DNA from: Salinivirga cyanobacteriivorans
GTDB taxonomy: Bacteria > Bacteroidota > Bacteroidia > Bacteroidales > Salinivirgaceae
Direction of reading: 5' to 3'
Assembly: GCF_001443605.1 (NCBI RefSeq)
Contig: NZ_CP013118.1
Coordinates: 3,467,501 to 3,531,500, forward strand
Length of the DNA stretch: 64,000 nucleotides
The position numbers and the translations under genes were made by a program. The notes beneath the pieces are model-generated. The model was given only the letters and a program-made list of their open reading frames with translations, searched no databases and was not told the origin of the DNA. Of the stretch, positions 20,301-28,429 are shown one piece after another (positions within the stretch are counted from its first letter, which is position 1; each line of letters starts with the position of its first letter).

Positions 20301-20708
20301 TTCGATAGACTTACAGCGCGCGGAGGAGTGTTGGGTGCCATGGAATCGATGTATCAGCGTGCTAAGATTCAGGACGAGTCGCACTATTATGAAGCGCTTA
20401 AACACAGCGGGCAGTTGCCAATTATGGGAGTAAATACTTTTCTGTCTTCCAGCGGTTCACCTACTATTGTGCCCAATGAAGTAATAAGGGCAACAGACGA
20501 AGAAAAGCAACATCAGATTGAAAATATCAAAAAGTTTCATAAATTGAACAGTCAAAAAGCTGAAGAGATGCTAAAAGCGCTTAAAGCAGCTGTGCTGGAG
20601 AATAAAAATACATTTGAATACCTGATGGAAGCCACTAAATACTGTTCAATTGGTCAAATTACCAATGCATTGTTCGAAGTTGGTGGAGAATACAGACGCA
20701 ATATGTAG
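17346..20708 (+). CDS. icmF: Fused isobutyryl-CoA mutase (IcmF)
   Basis: This 1120-residue fusion has the domain order diagnostic of IcmF. An N-terminal B12-binding domain carries the cobalt ligand His25 in [10 protein letters not shown] MeaI-type G-protein chaperone follows, with Walker A GTGGAGKS near residue 205 and NKFD near 343. A linker leads to the large substrate-binding TIM barrel (about 560-1090) with [19 protein letters not shown] and [14 protein letters not shown]. It isomerises isobutyryl-CoA and n-butyryl-CoA using adenosylcobalamin; the G domain gates cofactor loading. Some homologues prefer pivalyl- or isovaleryl-CoA, which I cannot exclude from the sequence alone. It lies between an acyl-CoA dehydrogenase and a butyrate-kinase-like gene. 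Confidence 0.92.
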   Translation: MNKNKVYEPDNKLRVITATSLFDGHDATINIIRRILQSSGCEVIHLGHNKSVDEIVNYAIQEDVQAIAVTSYQGGHLEFYKYMYDLLQERGCGHIKIFGGGGGVILPEEQEELHKYGIARIYSPDDGRKMGLQGMINDLIKISDFPLGNNGVELEKVKKREPYPIASLISQVENFPDQANGLMETVRSESRKSRTPVIGMTGTGGAGKSSMVDEIIRRFNDRYPKLHVGIVSVDPTRRKGGGALLGDRIRMNAINHPSVYMRSLATRSQNQALSSHVKDAVDILKFAGYDIIILESSGIGQSGTEIIDQSDVYFYVMTPEFGAATQLEKIAMLDYADIVALNKFDKQGALDALRDVKKQYQRNHMLFEQPLEEMPVYGTIASQYNNEGVNILFEALINTVTEKTGYKFPKAKQNLRISHNDQEIVPPNRVRYLSEIAETVRNYNQEIEEKAAVANRLQALLTATEELTREKDIEALLNEKVESLKQELGSENQSILEQWEAKKQRYKDEHYTYKVRGKEIRVETHVETLSHTRIPKVSLPKYKAWGDILKWNLKENVPGEFPYAAGVFPFKREFEDPTRMFAGEGGPERTNKRFHYLSKDQKAKRLSTAYDSVTLYGSNPDIRPDIYGKIGNSGVSVACLDDAKKLYSGFDLLDPATSVSMTINGPAPFMVGYFFNAAIDQQCEKYIVEHGLEDQVKQKVKEIYKDNGINPPNYLGDLPDNNDGLGLRLLGVTGDQVLPEDVYNAIKEETLQKVRGTIQADILKEDQAQNTCIFSTDFALTMMGDIQQYFIDHKVKNFYSVSISGYHIAEAGANPITQLAFTLANGFTFVEYYLSRGMHIDDFAPRLSFFFSNGLDPEYSVIGRVARLIWAKAMKYKYKGNALSQKLKYHIQTSGRSLHSQEIEFNDIRTTLQALSGIYDNCNSLHTNAYDEAITTPTEESVRRAMAIQMIINHEYGLTNNQNPLQGSFIIEELTDLVEEAVLVEFDRLTARGGVLGAMESMYQRAKIQDESHYYEALKHSGQLPIMGVNTFLSSSGSPTIVPNEVIRATDEEKQHQIENIKKFHKLNSQKAEEMLKALKAAVLENKNTFEYLMEATKYCSIGQITNALFEVGGEYRRNM

Positions 20709-20759
20709 ACATATTTTTTATATTTATACAAAATTATAATCCTCTAAAATCTATAGCAT

Positions 20760-21860
20760 ATGAATTTTAAGACTGATTATTCTGCTGAAAATCTTGTACT
20801 GGTTGTAAATCCAAGAGTCCCCTTTACAAAAATCGGGGTCTACAATAATAGTAAGCTTGTTTTTTTAAAGAAAATAAGCCACAACGACGCAGATCTGGCG
20901 CAGTTTACAAAATATGAAGATCAGACAAACTACCGCAAGGAGGCTATAATTAAAGAACTCAGAGAGAATGATGTGGATGTGAATAAAATTCGCATAGTAA
21001 TTAGTCGTGGAGGCCTTATAAAACCGGTTAAATCGGGTATTTATGCTGTAGATAAAAAAGTGAAAGATGATTTGTACAATTCTGTGCAGGGATCAGATAT
21101 AGTGAATCTTGGCGGGTTGATCTCTGATGCCATTGCATCTGAACTCCCCGATTCGAAGGCGGTTATTGCCGATCCTGTGGTGGTAGATGAGTATGATGAT
21201 GTTGCCAGGGTAACAGGTTTACCCGAAATTGAGAGAAGATCTATTTTTCATGCACTTAATCAAAAACAGGCTGCATGCCGTTATTCCAAATCTATCCACA
21301 AAGCGTGTGAAGACCTGAATTTAATTATTGCCCACCTGGGAACTGGCATTACAGTAGGTGCACACAACAAAGGACGCGTGATCGATGCCAATATGGGTTA
21401 CGATGGCGATGGCCCCTTTTCACCCATACGTGCAGGAAGCCTGCCCACCGGTGACTTAATTAAACTATGCTATAGTGGTAAATATACCGAAGAGGAGATG
21501 CTTAAAAGAGTTAGCCTTGAAGGAGGTCTTTTTGCGCATTTTGGTACACCAAGCGGAATCGACGTGGACAAAATGGTGAAGCAGGGCGATAAGCAGGCAG
21601 AACTGGTGTTTAGTGCCATGGGCTACCAGGTGGCTAAAACTATCGGTTCAATGTATGCCGTGCTTTACGGACAGGTTGATGCCATTATTCTTACCGGTCC
21701 AATGGCCAATAGTGAATGGTTGGTGAAAAAAATTGTGGACCGGGTAGAGCACTTCGGTAAAATTGTAGTGTATCCGGGTTCCGATGATATAGAAACACTG
21801 GCTATGAAAGGTGTTGGTGTAATCAATGGCGAAGAAGAAGTGAAAAAATATCAGGGCTAG
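20760..21860 (+). CDS. Butyrate-kinase-like protein with degenerate ATP-binding loops
   Basis: This 366-residue protein aligns end to end with the canonical butyrate kinase at 60998 and keeps the acyl-side segments DPVVVDE, SIFHALNQK and GPFSPIRAGSLP. The nucleotide motifs are changed: NPGSTSTK is NPRVPFTK, GEHASNLG is GSDIVNLG, AHMGGGIS is AHLGTGIT, TGGIAHN is TGPMANS, and GEDEMKALA is GSDDIETLA. Loss of the phosphate-1 serine/threonines and adenosine-site glycine makes ordinary kinase activity unlikely. The frame is intact and full length, so it is under selection rather than decaying. It starts 51 bp after icmF, probably in the same operon. Possible roles are an acyl-ligand sensor, a regulatory partner of IcmF, or a kinase with altered nucleotide use; all are inference. 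Confidence 0.8.
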   Translation: MNFKTDYSAENLVLVVNPRVPFTKIGVYNNSKLVFLKKISHNDADLAQFTKYEDQTNYRKEAIIKELRENDVDVNKIRIVISRGGLIKPVKSGIYAVDKKVKDDLYNSVQGSDIVNLGGLISDAIASELPDSKAVIADPVVVDEYDDVARVTGLPEIERRSIFHALNQKQAACRYSKSIHKACEDLNLIIAHLGTGITVGAHNKGRVIDANMGYDGDGPFSPIRAGSLPTGDLIKLCYSGKYTEEEMLKRVSLEGGLFAHFGTPSGIDVDKMVKQGDKQAELVFSAMGYQVAKTIGSMYAVLYGQVDAIILTGPMANSEWLVKKIVDRVEHFGKIVVYPGSDDIETLAMKGVGVINGEEEVKKYQG

Positions 21861-21912
21861 TGTATTATTTTAGATCGCAGTTGTGGGATAATTGATCACG
21901 AGCATTATTCTT

Positions 21913-22010
21913 CAATAAACTATTGAGTAATTTATGTGTTTGGATGTTGGACTCGACTTTAGCAGGCCATTGAGTAGCATGTGGGTTTGAAAGTGGGAGT
22001 CGAAATGGCC
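21913..22010. repeat. Dispersed intergenic repeat, copy 2 (inverted relative to copy 1)
   Basis: This 98-bp block matches the reverse complement of 4007-4100 over its whole length. Shared words on this strand are CAATAAACTATTGAGT, GGCCATTGAGTAGC and TCGAAATGGCC. It lies between the butyrate-kinase-like gene and the convergent thioesterase gene. Confidence 0.65.
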
Positions 22011-22044
22011 ATTGGCGATTAATTATTGATAACTGGAATTTGTT

Positions 22045-22536
22045 TTAACTATTCCCTTTTTCAATAATGTCTTTGATATACCGGTCGGGTACCTGGATTG
22101 TAACTACTTCTCCTGTGGCTGTAATTTCGCCTTGCGCCATCACTTTTACATCAACAATTACTTTTTTACCTTTTATTTCACGTATGGTACCCCGTAGTTC
22201 CAATATGGTATTGATGGGGGTGGGTTTGATGTATTTAACGTTAAGCATTCCGGTAAGGAATCGGAAAGAAGGTTCACTGTCCATAGGCCGGTTTTCCTTG
22301 CGATACATTGCTGCTGATGCTGATCCGGTTCCATGGCAATCGATTATTGAAGCTAGCAATCCACCGTAAACATATCCGGGAATGGCAGTTTGATAAGGTC
22401 TTGGTTTATATCGGGTTACTGTTTCATCACCATCCCAATAGGTTTTGATCTGGTATCCGTGCTCGTTCATCGTTCCACAGCCATAGCAATGGCTGAGATG
22501 GTCTGGGTAATATTCCTGAAAGGCTTTTGTTTCCAT
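22045..22536 (-). CDS. PaaI-type hotdog thioesterase
   Basis: This 163-residue single hotdog domain has the opening HCYGCGTMNEHGY and the central-helix motif GYVYGGLLASIIDCHG typical of PaaI/YigI-like acyl-CoA thioesterases. It would hydrolyse an acyl-CoA to acid and CoA in the cytoplasm; chain length cannot be read from the sequence. It faces the IcmF operon and may release or scavenge CoA from short-chain acyl-CoAs (inference). The ATG at 22534-22536 fits the family start. Confidence 0.8.
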   Translation of the reverse strand: METKAFQEYYPDHLSHCYGCGTMNEHGYQIKTYWDGDETVTRYKPRPYQTAIPGYVYGGLLASIIDCHGTGSASAAMYRKENRPMDSEPSFRFLTGMLNVKYIKPTPINTILELRGTIREIKGKKVIVDVKVMAQGEITATGEVVTIQVPDRYIKDIIEKGNS

Positions 22537-22599
22537 AATATTGATTTTTATTTGATTACATAACAGGTTAGCGAGCTTTTCGTTTAAAATATATAAAAA

Positions 22600-22763
22600 G
22601 GGGCTGTCTAAAAAGATTCGAAGACGGCATTACGAATGAAGTGAAGCAACCGCAGCACGAAGTGTAAGCTCAGCGAAGTTATTCTTTTCGTGTTGATTAT
22701 CATCAGATTGCTTCGTCGTACCTCCTCGCAATGACGAAGAAAGTTGACTTTTTAGACAGCCCC
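22600..22763. mobile_element. MITE/REP-like element, 164 bp, with perfect 16-bp inverted ends
   Basis: GGGGCTGTCTAAAAAG at 22600-22615 is repeated in exact inverted orientation at 22748-22763. The interior holds GC-rich blocks related by inversion (ACGAAGTG / CTTCGTCGT, GCAATGACG). There is no open frame, and I see no clear target duplication. Because the element lies 22 bp after the pckA stop and 63 bp before the thioesterase start, it may also act as a terminator hairpin for pckA. Confidence 0.75.
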
Positions 22764-22785
22764 CTGTACTCAGTTTATTTACTTT

Positions 22786-24432
22786 TTATTTTCCGGGACA
22801 GGATTTTATAATACCGTCACTTAAACCATGTGAGCCATAGGCTTTGTCAAAATGCTCAGAGAATTTTTGAGCAAGTTTTGCTGCTGTGGCGTCATAGTCG
22901 GTCTTGTCTGCCCATGTATTTTTTGGTATCAGCATTTCATCGGGTACATTAGATACCGACTTTGGCACGTTTACGTGGAATATATCGTTTTTCACATATT
23001 CGGTTTTCTCCAGTTCCCCATTAAGTGCGGCATCTACCATTGCACGGGTATACTTAAGTTTGATACGTGCTCCTACACCGTATTTTCCACCGCTCCAGCC
23101 GGTATTGATCAGATAAACTTTGGTGTTGTATTTTTTCATTTTTTCGCCTAGCTGCTCAGCATACACACTGGGTTTACCCGGCATAAATGGTTGTCCGAAG
23201 AAACGGCTGAATGTAGCTTGTGGCTCAGTAACCCCGGTTTCTGTTCCGGCCAGTTTGCTGGTATATCCCATCAGGAACCAAAGCATAGCCTGGTCAGCAT
23301 TGAGTTGCGATACAGGAGGTAATACTCCGTAGGCATCGGCTGTAAGGAAAAGAATTGTTTTCGGGTGGCCGGAGGTAGAGGCCGGTTTAATGTTAGACAA
23401 GTATTTCAGTGGGTAAGATGCACGGCTGTTTGGGGTGTAGCGATCGTCGAAATAGTCTACAGTGCCATCGGGGTAAACCATCGCATTTTCTACTATTGAA
23501 CCGTGGTTTAACGGATCATCTTCGTGCATAACAGCTTTCCAGATTTCCGGCTCATTTTCTTCTTTGATATCGATCATTTTTGCATAACAACCATTTTCAA
23601 AGTTTGCAATGCCATCTTCGCTCCATCCGTGTTCGTCATCACCAAGTAATGACCGTTTGGGATCTGCCGAGAGGGTTGTTTTGCCTGTTCCTGATAGCCC
23701 GAGCAACAATGCGGAACTAGCGTCTGTTCCTTCATTTGCACTACAGTGCAGTGGCAAAATACCTTCGAGTGGCAAATAGTAGTTCATTACGGTAAACATG
23801 AGTTTTTTGATGCTGCCCATGTAAGCTGAACCGAATACAATACCAACTCTGCGGTCGAAATCCATGGCTACACACATGTTTGATGTAGTACCGTCAGGCA
23901 TTTCACGTAAACGTCCTTTATAACGTTCAGGGTTTAGTTTGTTGTCTGGAAGTGCCAAAAGGGTAAATCCGCGTTCAGCAAAAATACTTTTTTCGATATC
24001 TTCAGGCATATCGCGGAACATATTGTCTACAAATACTTGCGAAAGAGATTTGTTGACAACAGTTTTTACGGGAAGTGCATATTTCGAATCTGCTCCAATA
24101 ACACGGTCAGTTACATAAACTTTACCCTTGTTCAGCGTCTCTAAAGCATCCTCAAATACCATTTCAAACGTTTGCGGGTCGAGTGGAACATTATTGGGCG
24201 AGGTCCAGTCGATTGTGGCGGCCGTAGCTTCGTGTTTTACAATGTAGGTGTCTTTGGGGCTTCTTCCGGTCGATTCCGGGCGTGTCCAGGTTGCGAGTGC
24301 CCCACCTTTCATGGTGATGGCTTCTTTCCGGTCTAAAGACTGCTGGATTAGAGATTTACGTTCCGGATTAGATTCAACCGACTGGTGACGTTTCAGCATT
24401 TCCTCCAGTTGGTTTTGAAAAGTTGTACTCAT
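22786..24432 (-). CDS. pckA: ATP-dependent phosphoenolpyruvate carboxykinase
   Basis: This 548-residue protein has normal length for the ATP-type enzyme. Visible motifs are the P-loop GLSGTGKTTLS (about 244-254), the kinase-2/metal segment LLGDDEHGW, the substrate arginine region RYTPNSRASYPL and the adenine-side LTADAYGVLPPVSQL. In fermenting Bacteroidota the enzyme usually runs in the carboxylating direction (PEP + CO2 + ADP = oxaloacetate + ATP) toward succinate and propionate; that direction is family knowledge, not seen here. It stands alone, with its own promoter candidate upstream and a hairpin-forming element after the stop. Confidence 0.96.
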   Translation of the reverse strand: MSTTFQNQLEEMLKRHQSVESNPERKSLIQQSLDRKEAITMKGGALATWTRPESTGRSPKDTYIVKHEATAATIDWTSPNNVPLDPQTFEMVFEDALETLNKGKVYVTDRVIGADSKYALPVKTVVNKSLSQVFVDNMFRDMPEDIEKSIFAERGFTLLALPDNKLNPERYKGRLREMPDGTTSNMCVAMDFDRRVGIVFGSAYMGSIKKLMFTVMNYYLPLEGILPLHCSANEGTDASSALLLGLSGTGKTTLSADPKRSLLGDDEHGWSEDGIANFENGCYAKMIDIKEENEPEIWKAVMHEDDPLNHGSIVENAMVYPDGTVDYFDDRYTPNSRASYPLKYLSNIKPASTSGHPKTILFLTADAYGVLPPVSQLNADQAMLWFLMGYTSKLAGTETGVTEPQATFSRFFGQPFMPGKPSVYAEQLGEKMKKYNTKVYLINTGWSGGKYGVGARIKLKYTRAMVDAALNGELEKTEYVKNDIFHVNVPKSVSNVPDEMLIPKNTWADKTDYDATAAKLAQKFSEHFDKAYGSHGLSDGIIKSCPGK

Positions 24433-24472
24433 AACAGCTTATTTTGATTACAATATTATTTTGATGTAGTTA

Positions 24473-24480
24473 CAAAAATA
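24473..24480 (-). promoter_or_regulatory. -7 box of pckA
   Basis: Read on the minus strand the site is TATTTTTG, a perfect TAnnTTTG match, 40 bp before the pckA ATG. Confidence 0.6.
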
Positions 24481-24604
24481 GATATTTCGATATAATATGT
24501 GTTCTTCTTACCGGTTTTTTTTGTTTTCCGTTGAATTTAATATGTATCCTTAACATCTGAATACTGTTTATGTTTTATTCATTTTTTGATCGTGGCCCAT
24601 TGCT

Positions 24605-25210
24605 TTATGCCATTTCAAGAAACAGTGAAACTATTACAGGAACCAGAATTGTAAGCACAGTGCCATGAAAAACAGAGATAATTGCATATTCTTTACCCAC
24701 ATATCTTGTAATGACAGGCAGGGTGGTATCCATAGAAGTAGCCCCAGCAGAGTTTACAGGAGCAAGTTTACCTGCTTTTTTTGCTAAAATTGGTGTGAGA
24801 ATGAGGGTAATGATTTCCCGAATTACATTTGCTATGAGGGCAATCACGGCCAGGGTTTCTGTGCGCATTTCAGCTATAATGATGCTTGATAAACTATAAT
24901 AACCATATCCTGCGCCTATGGCCTGTAGGTCTGTAAAACTAATTTTTGCTAAAAATGGCATGATGAGGATCATGCCCAGAAAAGTGCCGGCTATGGTTGC
25001 CAGGGGAACCAATAATATTTTAAGTTTAACTTGTTTAATGACTTTAAATGCACTGGAATCTGCCCCAATACTTATACCTACCAAAAACATGAGTAAATAT
25101 AAAGCGTATACCGAATAATCGTTTTTTAATAAATGACCGGGCAATAGCCCCTGCCAGCTCAATAGTAGACCCAGCGTAAAAAACAGTAATATGTAAATTG
25201 GGGCCCGCAT
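24605..25210 (-). CDS. lysO: LysO-type lysine exporter, large subunit half
   Basis: This 201-residue membrane protein has about six hydrophobic helices and corresponds to the C-terminal half of LysO (DUF340). Marker segments are FLVGISIGADSSAF and the GAGYGYYSLSSIIIAE re-entrant-like stretch with AEMRTETLAVIALIANVIREI. LysO exports L-lysine and thialysine. In E. coli it is one chain of about 300 residues; here it is split into this gene and the 91-codon gene that ends 3 bp before its start. A two-gene arrangement is common in Bacteroidota, so this is not a fresh frameshift. Confidence 0.82.
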   Translation of the reverse strand: MRAPIYILLFFTLGLLLSWQGLLPGHLLKNDYSVYALYLLMFLVGISIGADSSAFKVIKQVKLKILLVPLATIAGTFLGMILIMPFLAKISFTDLQAIGAGYGYYSLSSIIIAEMRTETLAVIALIANVIREIITLILTPILAKKAGKLAPVNSAGATSMDTTLPVITRYVGKEYAIISVFHGTVLTILVPVIVSLFLEMA

Positions 25211-25213
25211 ATT

Positions 25214-25489
25214 TCAGTATTTTTTATGAAAAAAGAAATAATATACCACACTTCCAGCTACTACCGAACCTGCAATTCCCACTACAGCAATAAGCAGGGC
25301 CTGGGCTCCAAGCACTGGTAGCTTTTGGATGATTGTTGGATTACTACCTATGGCCACACCCATCAAAAACAACAGTCCAAAAACTGCAAGCATGATCAAT
25401 TTGTCATTAATCATCACTATTTTTGGCTGTTTGCGCAGAAAATAGCCCAGCAAGGCACCAGCTGTCATAATTACTAATACTGCAACCAT
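25214..25489 (-). CDS. lysO: LysO-type exporter, small N-terminal half
   Basis: This protein of about 91 residues has three hydrophobic segments: MVAVLVIMTAGALLGYFL, LIMLAVFGLLFLMGVAIG and ALLIAVVGIAGSVVAGSVVYYF. The first two match the N-terminal repeat of LysO, including the GxxIGxNP-like turn. I chose the ATG at 25487-25489, because the longer frame would begin with TTG inside the upstream gene. It lies 3 bp before the larger half and 13 bp after the nucleotidyltransferase stop, so the three genes form one transcription unit. Confidence 0.78.
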   Translation of the reverse strand: MVAVLVIMTAGALLGYFLRKQPKIVMINDKLIMLAVFGLLFLMGVAIGSNPTIIQKLPVLGAQALLIAVVGIAGSVVAGSVVYYFFFHKKY

Positions 25490-25502
25490 TGTATTATTCT
25501 TT

Positions 25503-26408
25503 TTACCACAGTTTTTTGGGATAAATATTTTGTGCAATCATTTCCTGTATGCGTTGTATGGTGACCTCTTTATCGGCTTTATAGGTTACTCCAAACCATT
25601 GGGCTGTGGTATCAAGTACTTTAACAGTAGCTTTTTGCTGCTCAATGAGGTTGGTAACGGTGGCCGGTATGTAAAATTCCGATTTGAGTTCGTTTCCTTC
25701 AGCTTTAAGAAAACGAATAAAATCCTCACCGGATTGTTTGAAATAGTGCTGCGAGAATCCCCAGAAGTTCATAGATACCTGGGCATCCTGTGGAACTTCA
25801 CCGCCGTCTTTAACCGATATTATTTTGTCATTTTTCCATCCAATGGCTTCACGTTCTGTAACATTTATGAGGTGACGTTTTTCGTCTACTTTGCATACGC
25901 CTCGATTTACAGTGCCATGTTCCGATAGTGTGTTTTTTACAGGGTAACCTACCATACTGTATTCGGTGCTATCGCTTTCAAGTCTTTCCAGGTATTGTGC
26001 CATCACCTTAAAAGCATCGGCTCCATAAAAATCATCGGCATTAATTACGGCAAAAGGTTCATTTACAGCGTTTCTTGCTGCCCATACGGCATGATTTGTT
26101 CCCCAGGGCTTTGTGCGGCCTGCCGGTACTTTAAAGCCTTCCGGTAAATCGTTGAGTTCCTGAAAAACATAGTCTGTGGCAATTTTATCTGAAATTTTGT
26201 GAATGAATCGTGCTTTAAATGCTTCTTCGAAATCTTTCCTGATAACGAATACCACTTTTCCAAAACCGGCTCTTAATGCATCGTAAACCGAATAATCCAT
26301 AATGGTTTCACCATTGGGGCCCATTTGGTCGAGTTGTTTTAATCCGCCGTAGCGACTGCCCATTCCGGCTGCCAGAATAATGAGTGTGGGTTTCTTCATT
26401 TGTTGCAT
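25503..26408 (-). CDS. Sugar nucleotidyltransferase family protein
   Basis: This 301-residue protein has a GT-A-type pyrophosphorylase N-terminus: LAAGMGSRYGGLKQLDQMGPNGE holds the nucleotide-binding GxG and the conserved lysine, and FAVINADDFYG has the metal-binding aspartates. This is the fold of NDP-sugar pyrophosphorylases. The sugar cannot be told, and closely related Bacteroidota genes are annotated only as nucleotidyltransferases. It is the first gene of a unit with the lysine-exporter halves. Translation starts at MQQMKKPTL or three codons later. Confidence 0.8.
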   Translation of the reverse strand: MQQMKKPTLIILAAGMGSRYGGLKQLDQMGPNGETIMDYSVYDALRAGFGKVVFVIRKDFEEAFKARFIHKISDKIATDYVFQELNDLPEGFKVPAGRTKPWGTNHAVWAARNAVNEPFAVINADDFYGADAFKVMAQYLERLESDSTEYSMVGYPVKNTLSEHGTVNRGVCKVDEKRHLINVTEREAIGWKNDKIISVKDGGEVPQDAQVSMNFWGFSQHYFKQSGEDFIRFLKAEGNELKSEFYIPATVTNLIEQQKATVKVLDTTAQWFGVTYKADKEVTIQRIQEMIAQNIYPKKLW

Positions 26409-26437
26409 GGTTAATATGAATTGTTTGTGCTCAGGTG

Positions 26438-26445
26438 CAAAAGTA
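26438..26445 (-). promoter_or_regulatory. -7 box of the nucleotidyltransferase-lysO unit
   Basis: On the minus strand the site reads TACTTTTG, a perfect TAnnTTTG match, about 30 bp before the ATG. Confidence 0.6.
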
Positions 26446-26565
26446 TAGAAAAACCTGAGATTGCAGGAAAATATTATTAAAAGCTTAAATTAATTAATCG
26501 TATTGAAATTCGAATGAGCTGAAAATACCTCCTGGTATAATTCATGAAAATTGTTTGTTTTTTCT

Positions 26566-26573
26566 TAACTTTG
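26566..26573 (+). promoter_or_regulatory. -7 box of the sensor kinase at 26622
   Basis: TAACTTTG matches TAnnTTTG perfectly and lies 48 bp before the chosen start. Its position inside a possible upstream extension of the frame argues against that longer start. Confidence 0.55.
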
Positions 26574-26621
26574 ATACTAACCATACTTCAAAAAACAACT
26601 AAATACCAAAAAAATAAACAT

Positions 26622-28379
26622 ATGAATAAACCCATTACCTATTTTCCTGCTATTGCGGCAGTTACAATTATTGCAGGAGCAATGGCATATTGGGTGGTTG
26701 TTAACAACAATCAAAAGTCAGCACAAAACGACAAAGAGCTGTTAAAAAGGGCCCGTACTAACTATAAGTCAGTTATAAATGGGATTAATAAATCAGCCGA
26801 TTTGTTTTACAGGCAGGTAGTGAACCAACCGGAGGTATTGCAAATAATGGAAAAGGCAGCCAGTGTTTATGGGGATAATCGTGATGCATACAGAGGACAA
26901 TTGTACCAGAAATTATTACCTCATTATGAAGATTTAAAAGAAATTGGGTTTCGGCAGTTGCATTTTCATTTGCCTAATGGAACGAGTTTTCTCCGTTTTC
27001 ACCGGCCCTCTAAATTTGGCGATAATTTAAAACCTTTTCGTTATTCTGTAAAAAGAACAAACGAAACGCTTGAGCCAACCTCAGGTTTTGAAGAGGGCAG
27101 GATTTTTAACGGTTACAGATTTGTATTTCCACTGCTGAAGGAAGAAAAACATATTGGTAGCGTTGAGGTGAGTTCTTCTTTTTTGCAGGTTAGTCAGGAC
27201 CTTGAAAACCTGGAAAAATCCTATTCAAATGTAATATTGAAAAAGTCGGTTATAGAGAGCAAGCTTTTTGATGATGAAAGAAAGAATTATAAAGTTTTCG
27301 ATCTGCAGCAAAGCTACGTTTGGGATAGAAATATTATTGAAACAACTGCCGGTAAAGCTGATTTTGAGTTTTTGCGCAGCCTCATAGCTCAGGCTCCGGA
27401 TAAGGCTTTAAAGGCCATCAATAAAAATTTTGCAAGTCTGACCAATATTAACTTTGAAGATCAGAATTTTGCGTTTATTGTTTTCCCTGTGCCCAATATT
27501 CAGGGGACACATGTTGCCAGCTTGCTGATAGCATACCCAAATAGCTATACAATGCAATTGAAAAAGGAGCTTAATGTCAGGCTGGCCATTCTAATCTTTC
27601 TCTATTTGCTCATTATGTTTGCTTTTATAGTTATTATTAGGCGCGACAAACGCATTTTAAAAACTACCAGGCAGCTTCAGAAATCGCAGCTCGACCTCGC
27701 AGAGGCTGATGAGGTGAAGGCCAAACTTTTTGAAATTATTACACACGATATGCGTAACCATTTCAGTGCAGTGAATGGTTTTTCAGACCTGTTGAACCGC
27801 AAGTTTTACGGCGACCAACCTCAAATGGACAAGTTGCTTAATGGTCTTAAAGATTCTATCCATCTTACAAACAGTCTGATGAATAATTTATTTGTATGGT
27901 CGAGAATTCAAATAGGTAAAATCGATTATAAGCCCGAGCTATTTGAGGCTACCAAATGGGTAGAAAAACTTATAGAAAAGTTTGCCACTATAATGGAACG
28001 CAAGCAGGTGACGCTTGTAAATGAAACCCACGGCCCGGTTTATATTTATGGGGATAAAGATATGATAGCCTATATAATCAATAATGTTTTGCATAATGCC
28101 ATTAAATACTCCGGAAAAGGATCTGAAATTAAGATAAACATTACCGATGATACTAAAAAAAGTGTGATTGTGGTACAGGATCAGGGAAGAGGAATGACAC
28201 AACAGAAGGTTGAAAAAATTCTGAGTAAAGAGAACTGGAGTGGAAGCAAGGAGGGGAATGATATTGGCCTTGGGTTGCTTATTACCCGTCGTCTAATAAA
28301 CTACCATGAAGGAGCAATAAACATAGAGAGCGAAGCCGGCGTTGGTACTAATGTCACTGTAACGATTCCCAAAAAATAG
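26622..28379 (+). CDS. Membrane sensor histidine kinase with periplasmic Cache-like domain
   Basis: This 585-residue protein has a transmembrane helix near the N-terminus (about 8-27) and a periplasmic sensor of about 290 residues with double-Cache-like features (LHFHLPNGTSFLRFHRPS, GYRFVFPLLKEEKHIGSVEVS). A second helix follows (about 325-347), then a HisKA domain with the phospho-acceptor His375 in ITHDMRNHFSAVNG and a HATPase with INNVLHNAIKYS, DQGRGM and GLGLLITRRL. No receiver or regulator gene is adjacent, so the partner is elsewhere. The sensor resembles those reading small organic ligands, but no ligand can be assigned. The start at 26622 is preceded by a good promoter. Confidence 0.85.
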   Translation: MNKPITYFPAIAAVTIIAGAMAYWVVVNNNQKSAQNDKELLKRARTNYKSVINGINKSADLFYRQVVNQPEVLQIMEKAASVYGDNRDAYRGQLYQKLLPHYEDLKEIGFRQLHFHLPNGTSFLRFHRPSKFGDNLKPFRYSVKRTNETLEPTSGFEEGRIFNGYRFVFPLLKEEKHIGSVEVSSSFLQVSQDLENLEKSYSNVILKKSVIESKLFDDERKNYKVFDLQQSYVWDRNIIETTAGKADFEFLRSLIAQAPDKALKAINKNFASLTNINFEDQNFAFIVFPVPNIQGTHVASLLIAYPNSYTMQLKKELNVRLAILIFLYLLIMFAFIVIIRRDKRILKTTRQLQKSQLDLAEADEVKAKLFEIITHDMRNHFSAVNGFSDLLNRKFYGDQPQMDKLLNGLKDSIHLTNSLMNNLFVWSRIQIGKIDYKPELFEATKWVEKLIEKFATIMERKQVTLVNETHGPVYIYGDKDMIAYIINNVLHNAIKYSGKGSEIKINITDDTKKSVIVVQDQGRGMTQQKVEKILSKENWSGSKEGNDIGLGLLITRRLINYHEGAINIESEAGVGTNVTVTIPKK

Positions 28380-28380
28380 A

Positions 28381-28408
28381 CAAGCTCCCAAAAATTTTGG
28401 AAGCTTGC
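28381..28408. terminator. Hairpin between convergent genes
   Basis: CAAGCTCCCAAAAA pairs with the inverted TTTTGGAAGCTTG (one mismatch) directly after the kinase stop and before the stop of the DUF4249 gene. It could end transcription from both sides. Confidence 0.65.
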
Positions 28409-28429
28409 CTAATTCCATTGTAAGTAAGT

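Noticed and set aside
24605-25489. Frameshifted lysO pseudogene
   Set aside because: The halves are separated by a stop, 3 bp and a proper ATG, and two-gene LysO is a known arrangement in this phylum.
25490-25537. TTG-initiated extension of the small lysO gene
   Set aside because: The extension lies inside the upstream gene and has no membrane-protein character; the ATG at 25489 fits better.
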